The translations under genes were made by a program, and so were the position numbers. A DNA stretch of 42,729 bases from Glomus cerebriforme (taxonomy: Eukaryota; Glomeromycota; Glomeromycetes; Glomerales; Glomeraceae): contig QKYT01000026.1 in the NCBI GenBank assembly GCA_003550305.1, positions 132,592 through 175,320 of the forward strand, read 5' to 3'. Below are positions 36,791 through 42,729 of this stretch, piece by piece (the stretch's first letter is position 1; each line of letters starts with the position of its first letter). Under the pieces are notes generated by a model. The model saw only the letters and a program-made list of their open reading frames with translations, ran no database searches and was not told the origin of the DNA.

Positions 36791-37260
36791 ATTTTTAGAA
36801 ACACTTTGGAACTTTACTTTTAGATTTTAAGTATGTGCTTTGTAGATAAGAGTCTTTTTATTTTTAATTAATTTTTTTTTTTATTTAAGAATGATTTAAA
36901 ACTTTTCTTTATTTTAAATACTTTGAGATTTTTTTTTCAGTTTTAAATATGAATTTTATGGTGAGGGTCACTTTTCTTTTATTAACTAACTTTATTTTTA
37001 TTTTTATTTTTTTTTATTTAGAAATGCATGATTTGGGACTTTACATTGAAACTTTTAGGTATAAGTTTTGTGAGAGGGTGGAAAGAAGACTTTTTTATTT
37101 TTTTTGATTAATTTTTTTTTTATTTAGAACACTTCAAGATTTTTTAGAAACATTTCAGGACTTTTCTAAAGACTTTTAGGTATGAATTCCATGGGTAGGA
37201 GTCATTTTATTTCTTTGAATTAATTTTTTTTATTATTTAAAAATGATTCAAAATCCATCA
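36791..37260. repeat. degenerate tandem repeat, period about 90-130 bp
   Basis: Four to five related units start near 36791, 36882, 37015, 37121 and 37231. Each runs roughly: TTATTTAGAAA, then CACTTT.GGACTTT, then CTTTTAGGTATGAATTTT, a G-rich GTGAGGGTCA / GTAGGAGTCA block, and TTAATTTTTTTT. Unit length varies through T-run changes. It looks like a decayed minisatellite. Confidence 0.55.
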
Positions 37261-37296
37261 GACTTCTATTACCAAAAGCTTTGAAATATCAATGAG

Positions 37297-38331
37297 ATGG
37301 CCTATCTATTGGCTATTGCTAGTTTTAATGCTACTACAAAAACTAATATTATGAAAGGTAAAATAGCAGAAAGGTTCTAATACCTGCATAAAATCCATAT
37401 AATACCAATGCAAATATTGTTACTAAATCAGAGTTTCTGAAAAAGTCATGATAGGAACCAATTAAGGCAGTATTGTTAAATTACCATATCATTTGCCTAT
37501 TTTTCAAATAATATTTGTCATTTTTCATAGTAAAATTGATGTCATTTAATATCATTTGATGTCAATTCAATGTCATTTCAGTATTATTTAACAACATTAA
37601 ATTGAAATACTATATTTGCTCTTGTTAATAAAAAATTCTTAGAAGTTGATATACCTAACAGTTATGAGAAATGAATAAAATTACTAATACAAGCAATGCA
37701 AGATGATAACTTTTTAACCATTTACCAGATAACCTAGAGATGAGAGACAGAATTGCTAATTCTATCACAACAGAAGCATTCTTTATTGAGTTGTATAATA
37801 AATGTTATAAAAGTTCTAGTAGAAGGTTCCAAATTTTAAGATTACTAATGCAACCACAGAGTAATTCTGTATTAAAAAAACTTGCAAATATAACTAGTAA
37901 TACATCTTGGCTATACTGGTGACATAACAAATTCTGTAGTAATATATACCTTTATTGAGAGTGATCTTACTAGAAATTATGGTTGTGATCAGATACAACA
38001 TCTAAAAAAAAACTATTTTGGAGCTAAACAAGATAAAAAGGTAAATATTATAAAAATAATCAAATCTTCCTCTAAATGTCATTGCTCAAAATGCGGTAAG
38101 ATAAGACATTTTAAGAACAAATGTTTACAGAGTAAGCATACCAAGAAAGTTAACTATATATATATAAATGATCCTAAAAATTCTACTAGTGAAGAAATAT
38201 CTAATGAGAAAACTGAGAAAGAGGTTTCTGAGAAAACTGATGAAGAGAATTCTGAACCTCAAAATTGCTTTAGCATTAAAAAAAAAACTTGTCAATATAA
38301 AGTTTCTGTAAAAACCAGAAGGAAGAAATAA
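37297..38331 (+). pseudogene. decayed Gag-like region with CCHC zinc knuckle
   Basis: Broken frames in one direction suggest a retroelement Gag. Pieces: 37297-37380 (ending KTNIMKGKIAERF), an open frame from about 37710 to 37922 (MRDRIANSITTEAFFIELYN; RRFQILRLLMQP), and after a frameshift near 37890-37920 a frame to TAA at 38329-38331. The last piece contains CSKCGKIRHFKNKC, an exact C-x2-C-x4-H-x4-C zinc knuckle (about 38085-38126), followed by an acidic Glu/Lys/Ser tail. The knuckle and its position after a helical region are what makes this Gag-like. No intact ORF. The family (Ty3-type or other) cannot be fixed. Confidence 0.6.
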
Positions 38332-38666
38332 GGAAGTCTTCTACTTTCAAGTCTAGCTCTTCTGAAAAAAATATATTTAATAAAATCTTTCAAGTCTCTC
38401 TAAAATCATTAATAGCATCATTAGTTACACAATACCTTAGAGAGATTTTCATACCGATTACCTTACATCTTAATCAATCATACACAAACTTGAAGGATTC
38501 ACTTCTGAAACATTTTACTGCTAACTATTTGGTTAAAATAAGAGAAAATATTTGGGAAGCTCTTATCACAATTTATAAGAATATATTGTATTCTCTACTC
38601 CAAGTAACTAATACTCCTGATCAAAGCGAGATACAATCTGAATTTTTATCTCCATCTACACTTTAA
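38331..38666 (+). pseudogene. open frame continuing the retroelement relic, unknown product
   Basis: A frame of 112 codons stays open from 38331 to TAA at 38664-38666, shifted relative to the zinc-knuckle frame. It starts Arg/Lys/Ser-rich and then has hydrophobic helices (NKIFQVSLKSLIASLVTQYL; ENIWEALITIYKNILYSLL). It has no domain I recognise. It lies between the zinc knuckle and the protease-like piece, so it is probably part of the same element. Confidence 0.35.
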
Positions 38667-38751
38667 CTAATTTAAGATCCACAAGGAATACAACAGTCAG
38701 TAAAGAAAAGACTTTAAATCATGCAATTAGAATTTACCAACAATAAAATTG

Positions 38752-39074
38752 CCCTTCTAAACTAATGAGTTTAGAATTATTCTAAATCAAAACTATTTTA
38801 AACTAGTTTAGAAATTTATTTTAATTTTCAAAACTTTCTAAACTAAAAAATAAAAGTTGATTTTTATTTTCAAATCTAATTTAGAGTTTTAAATTAGTTT
38901 TAAATCAGATTTAAACTTTCAAATTAGGTTTAAATTAGGTTTAAATTAATTTTTATTAGTTTTAAAGTTTGAATTAGTTTAGAATTAGTTTAGAAGTTCA
39001 AAACTAGTTTAGAAAATAGAGTTTAGTTTAGAAGTTTAGAATTAATTTAGAAAATGAATTTTAGTTTAGAAGGG
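38752..39074. mobile_element. 323-bp fold-back element nested in the retroelement relic
   Basis: The ends are a perfect inverted pair: CCCTTCTAAACTAA (38752-38765) and TTAGTTTAGAAGGG (39061-39074). The interior is built from many variants of the same word (TAGTTTAGAA, TTCTAAACTA, TTTAAATTAG) on both strands, so it can fold along its whole length. I see no clear target duplication beside it. It separates the Gag-like part from the protease-like part. Confidence 0.6.
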
Positions 39075-39150
39075 TAACTTTAACCAACAAAAGAACCTAT
39101 ATTGGTTAAAATCTTTAGAAATCAACTTTTTGTGATTAGATGATCCAAAA

Positions 39151-39537
39151 GGTGTAGCAACAATCTCATGCAAAATTAAAGGAATATAAATACCATATAT
39201 CATGATTGATATAGGATCTGACTTCTCAATCATTTTTGAGAATGTAGCTAAGCATCTTAATCTTAAAATAAATCATATGCACTTAATGGAATGACCAGAT
39301 CAACTAAAACAATTGGATGAATTTTCTGTAATTTCTGCAGTAAAAAATTGAAATGGAAAGAATATATCATTAATGATATTAGATACACAATGGCAATTTT
39401 GAACTGAATGGGAACTTATAATGAAAGGTAAATTTAAGACTAATGTTAATGAAAAAACTATTTTCATATCCCTTTTTATACATAAGACTTATCGCAATAT
39501 TTTTTCAGTTGGAGATGAACCTGTTAAAAAAAATTAG
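39151..39537 (+). pseudogene. decayed retropepsin-like aspartic protease
   Basis: One frame runs from 39151 to TAG at 39535-39537, interrupted by in-frame TAA at 39187 and TGA at 39292, 39349 and 39400. It reads IPYIMIDIGSDFSIIFENVA at the start, which has the layout of a retropepsin active site (hydrophobic-Asp-x-Gly-Ser/Ala) followed by the usual I-x..A-x-x-L helix (AKHLNL). The residue after the catalytic Asp is Ile instead of the usual Thr/Ser, so it would be inactive even without the stops. It fits a Gag-protease relic together with the upstream zinc knuckle. Confidence 0.55.
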
Positions 39538-39617
39538 CTGATCAAACTTGTCAGTATTATAAAAAGAAGTTCCATTATTTTTCATTTCTCAAGTGATATT
39601 TGAAAAGAAAATGTGGT

Positions 39618-39722
39618 AAGCAGGTAAACAAGTTTGCAAATTATACAAGTTGTGCAAATAAGTCTACAAATTGTACAAATTATGCAAGTAAGTTTGCAAG
39701 ATATGTAAGTAAATTTGCAACT
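39618..39722. repeat. short degenerate tandem repeat
   Basis: About five variants of a 20-25-bp word (AAGTTTGCAAATTATACAAG; AAGTCTACAAATTGTACAAA; AAGTTTGCAAGATATGTAAG) follow one another. Confidence 0.5.
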
Positions 39723-40079
39723 GTACCTATCTGATTATTTCTTGCCTAGTTTTTAAAAAAAAAAATCTTTCAAAATAGAGACTGTGACCTTCTAGATCAT
39801 ATATTACCATCAAGAATATTATGTAATATCTTATGAAAAACTATTGGATATCATATGCAAAATTCCATTTCTATTAGTTAGAAGTATGAAAAGTCTTCAC
39901 AATTGTTATATGACATAGGGTACATATTATATACTGCAGATCGTAAATTTAACTTATATTAGATATGTGATTCATGTTTTCATTCTGATATTTTTTTGGG
40001 AGTCTAAAACATCTGGCTATTTTTTCAGCATTTTCATGAGGTGTATCATATTTAATTAATTTCTTATATGTAATGATAT

Positions 40080-41215
40080 GCCAGTAGTTAAATAGTAAAG
40101 AAGATATGCCATCTGACCAAATCTAATGCTTAGTATTAATAAGAGATAAGGTTTTCTTTTTTGACTCAACTAAGGATATTATATGATTTTTTGCCTGAAA
40201 GTCTATATTTTAGCATAAAACACTTCTTTCTTAAAGAGGCAATCATAGTATACCTATATCATTGAATCTTTATCTTCAATATCAGAATAGGTGCTTTTGG
40301 CCATTTTACTTATACCTTTCTTACTAACTCCCTTATGTTTAGATCTTATGAATTGATTAGCCAAAATATAGTGGTAGGATTTTGCTCAAATGTTATAAGA
40401 TTCTGTAATCACATTACCAGATGTTTTATCCTTGAAAAGTCTAATAGTTTTACTATTATTAAGATCAAAGAGGTCAGGTCTTTCTGCTATATCTTTATAA
40501 ATGTTTTTTATTTTGACATGATAAATAAAGGAATCAATGTCCATATATCTAAGCTTGGCTTTAATATCATACTTCTTCTTGACAAATCCATATCAGAATT
40601 GGTATATCAAGAGCTTACTAAAACTAAGAATAGATGCTCTAACAATGATGGATTTATTAAGAGTTATGCTGACCTTACCTATATGCATGTTCACAAGTGT
40701 TTTTTCAAGTTATCATGCATACTTAAAGGATAACTTACAGACTTTTTTAAGAAATTTCTTCTTATTATATTTATTATTCATTTTTATAAGCTTTATATCC
40801 TAATACTTATGAATATTCTTCATTGTTTTGCCATAGACAGAATTATTCATAAGCTTAAAGAAGTCCTTCTCAAATGGATTCTTAGTATCTTAATATAAGT
40901 TTGTATTTTTTGCAATATAAGATAATCAGTTAGTTCTAGTCAAATAATAGAATTTGTATAACTTCATCTACAATTATATTTAACTTTATATAATACTGGA
41001 GCTCTTGATAGTAAATAATATAATCTTTATGCTTGCCAAGATGAGGAACTAACTTTTCTGTTTCAAGGAATTTTCCTTTATTTAAGTTCTTAATAAGACT
41101 TGCAATATCAGTATGGGCTTAATCTATTTTTTTTTTACTGCAATACTATCAACTGCAGGAGGTAAGTTTTGTAAGTATTAAATGAAAAATATGCTTTGAT
41201 ATTTAAGTACCATAT
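40080..41215 (-). pseudogene. decayed protein-primed family-B DNA polymerase (Polinton/Maverick- or linear-plasmid-like)
   Basis: On the minus strand, broken frames keep the order of polymerase landmarks. First a segment with KLVPHLGKHKDYIIYYQELQ (about 41080-41015), then motif B with PFEKDFFKLMNNSVYGKTM (about 40877-40821), then the LNK..SKLLIYQF region, the motif C position reading YMDIDSFIYHV (about 40552-40520; the usual DTDS appears as DIDS), then DLFDLNNSKTIRLFKDKTSG, and the C-terminal KHKGVSKKG and YDCLFKKEVF pieces (about 40335-40220). These belong to the polymerases of self-synthesising transposons and related viruses or plasmids; no exonuclease or terminal-protein part is seen upstream. 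At least six stops and two or more frameshifts interrupt it, so it is dead. The plus-strand open frame at 40335-40733 is its antisense shadow. Confidence 0.7.
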
Positions 41216-42456
41216 AGCACTGCCTAAGAGATTTCCATTTTGATATATCCCATATAAAATACCCATTTCAAGATATCAAATATATAATATATAAATCTAA
41301 TTTATTTCCTAAAAATGAGAATATTTAATCACTATTTTAAATCAAATTTAAATTTTTCATATATTAAATTTATCTAGTACTAAGAGCCATGACATATATT
41401 ACCTAATATTAGTTTCATAAGAGGTTCTATCCCCCCCCTTCCTAGGTAAGATTTTTTCAACCAATAATATTTAAATATATATATAGTATTAATTTTGACC
41501 AATAAAAATGCATAATTTTGTATCATGTAAGATTTTGTTTTACCTTCCCACCCTCTAAAATATTATCTAATAAATATCATACCCTAACAAAATGATTATA
41601 CGTACCTGAGTCTAATTTAATATTTTAAATCAGGTAAATTGATTTAGATTTAAAAGTATTTTAGGCAATGTTATATAATAATACTCACGAGTTGCATTTA
41701 ATTTAGTATTGAGAGCTATATCAAAGTAATGTTTTTAGTGATCTGAATTTTGTTAAAAATATATCTAACTAGCCTTCTATTTATATCTTCCAATAGGTAA
41801 GTATTGGTTTATTACCTATCTGTACAAATTATTTGTATTAACATAAGAGATCCAGATAATTAACTTGGATGGATTGAATGTCTTACCCATTTTTGGATTG
41901 TTTGCCTTAAAGAATCAGTGTACTGCCATAGTACGTATGCTTAGCCTTCTCAATAAAATCATATATGAATATATCTGTAAAAAATTTGATCTTAATTTTT
42001 ATATATTAAGTATTGTATTCCATAACAAGGCAGCTGCAGAGATATAATAACTTAGATTAAGCCTAAGATTGCCTACTAAAACTAGGAGGTTTAGGCAAGT
42101 TGATGAAATGCTGAAAAGCAAAATTTTGCTGAAACTATATTAAAGTCTTATTAAAAAGTTGGCAAATCTCTGCTGAAAAATGAACCTGCTAAAACCTATT
42201 ATGAATGCTAAAACTGCCAAAACTTTACCAAAACTATAATAAAGCTATAGTAAAATCTTGCCAAAACTAATCATAGGATTTTGAGGAAGTTTAGATAGGC
42301 AATTATAATCAAGTTCATAGTATTTCTTAGAAGTTTTGCAAAATTTTATCCAGATATTTAAAAGTAAAAAAATATTAATTTTAAGGTATAAGTCATGGTA
42401 CTCACCTAAGTTCTTGTATTCAAACTCTTTTCATACTTATTGCTTTACAGAAACCT
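41216..42456. other. gene-free AT-rich DNA with degenerate repeats
   Basis: No gene seen. From about 42050 to 42260 words such as GCCAAAACT, GCTAAAACT and GCTGAAA recur in a loose array, and GCCTAA / TTAGGC form a short inverted pair near 42060-42096. A C8 run lies near 41431. Confidence 0.35.
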
Positions 42457-42634
42457 TTAATATTTATAAATATATTAACAATATTTTTGACATATGTCAA
42501 ANNTATNATATTTGCATTTATGTTATCTCTGTTGTAACTATATGCTTACAATATGATAAACATATNACATAAAATTTTAATATTATATGGCAATCATATG
42601 TCAAAAATATTGTTAACATATTTATGAATATTAA
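42457..42634. repeat. 40-bp inverted repeat around a 98-bp spacer with ambiguous bases
   Basis: The arm 42457-42496 and the reverse complement of 42595-42634 agree at 38 of 40 positions. The left arm also holds a 16-bp perfect palindrome, TTTGACATATGTCAAA (42486-42501). The spacer contains the window's four N bases (42502, 42503, 42507, 42566). Related ATCAnATGTnAAAAATATnTTA words continue to the right edge, so this may be one end of a larger inverted or tandem array. Confidence 0.75.
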
Positions 42635-42729
42635 TTTTATATATCAATTATATATCAAATATATATTAATAATATAATTTAGAAATAGTAATCACATGTT
42701 AAAAATATGTTAGAAATATGATTTAAAAA

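Noticed and set aside
39292..39402. TGA codons in the protease-like frame as possible Trp (altered genetic code)
   Set aside because: Intact host genes here use TGA as a true stop (for example at 1065-1067 and 23382-23384), so the TGAs are mutations.
40335..40733. 132-codon open frame on the plus strand
   Set aside because: It is the antisense shadow of the minus-strand polymerase relic, whose motif order is clear.
42336..42572. Open frame near the right edge
   Set aside because: Runs through the N bases and lies within inverted-repeat DNA.

Overview
The window is an AT-rich nuclear segment of a eukaryote. Genes are split by short introns (mostly about 55-100 bp, GT...AG). The gene set points to a fungus: a Mdv1/Caf4-type mitochondrial fission adaptor, a PSP1-domain protein, a Pex4-type E2, fungal-length MIC60, a fungal-style NIPA transporter with a long Ser-rich tail. 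The strong AT bias, the dense conserved genes followed by a long repeat-rich desert, and the transposon relics suggest an early-diverging fungus; an arbuscular mycorrhizal (Glomeromycotina, Rhizophagus-like) genome is my best guess. This is inference, not proof.

Layout. Positions 1-33000 are gene-dense and mostly conserved: a short coiled-coil protein (+, perhaps a Mediator tail subunit), MIC60 (-), TAF6 (+), TBL1/Sif2-like WD40 protein (-), APC4 (-), an LRR-like protein (+), MDV1-like WD40 protein (-), ribosomal protein L10/uL16 (+), a small secreted Cys-containing protein (-), a NIPA-type Mg2+ transporter (+), a PPP4R2-like phosphatase subunit (-), an MFS transporter (-), NFU1 (+), PEX4 (-), an NT-C2 domain protein (+) and a PSP1-domain protein (+). 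Genes mostly alternate in strand, giving short divergent promoters (for example 2800-3011 and 27541-27663) and tight convergent ends (only 16 bp between the first two stops). I rebuilt the exon chains by eye from splice signals, reading phase and family similarity. Several true ends lie in exons too short for a simple ORF scan: the last exon of MIC60, the last exon of TBL1, and the 9-nt first exon of the PSP1 gene.

Positions 33000-42729 hold no intact gene. They carry low-complexity DNA, two degenerate tandem arrays, a 112-bp MITE with a 9-bp target duplication, a possible 271-bp mini-Helitron, a decayed Gag-like/protease retroelement relic interrupted by a 323-bp fold-back element, a decayed family-B DNA polymerase relic on the minus strand, and a 40-bp near-perfect inverted repeat around ambiguous bases at the right end. 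A further 404-bp MITE with a GATTAT duplication sits inside the gene-rich part, in the divergent promoter between the MFS gene and NFU1.

The genes do not form one pathway. Themes are mitochondrial shape and Fe-S biogenesis (MIC60, MDV1, NFU1), transcription (TAF6, TBL1), cell cycle and phosphatase control (APC4, PPP4R2), ubiquitin/peroxisome (PEX4), transport (NIPA, MFS) and translation (RPL10). The most unusual content is the transposon graveyard on the right, above all the DNA polymerase relic and the MITEs with visible target duplications.
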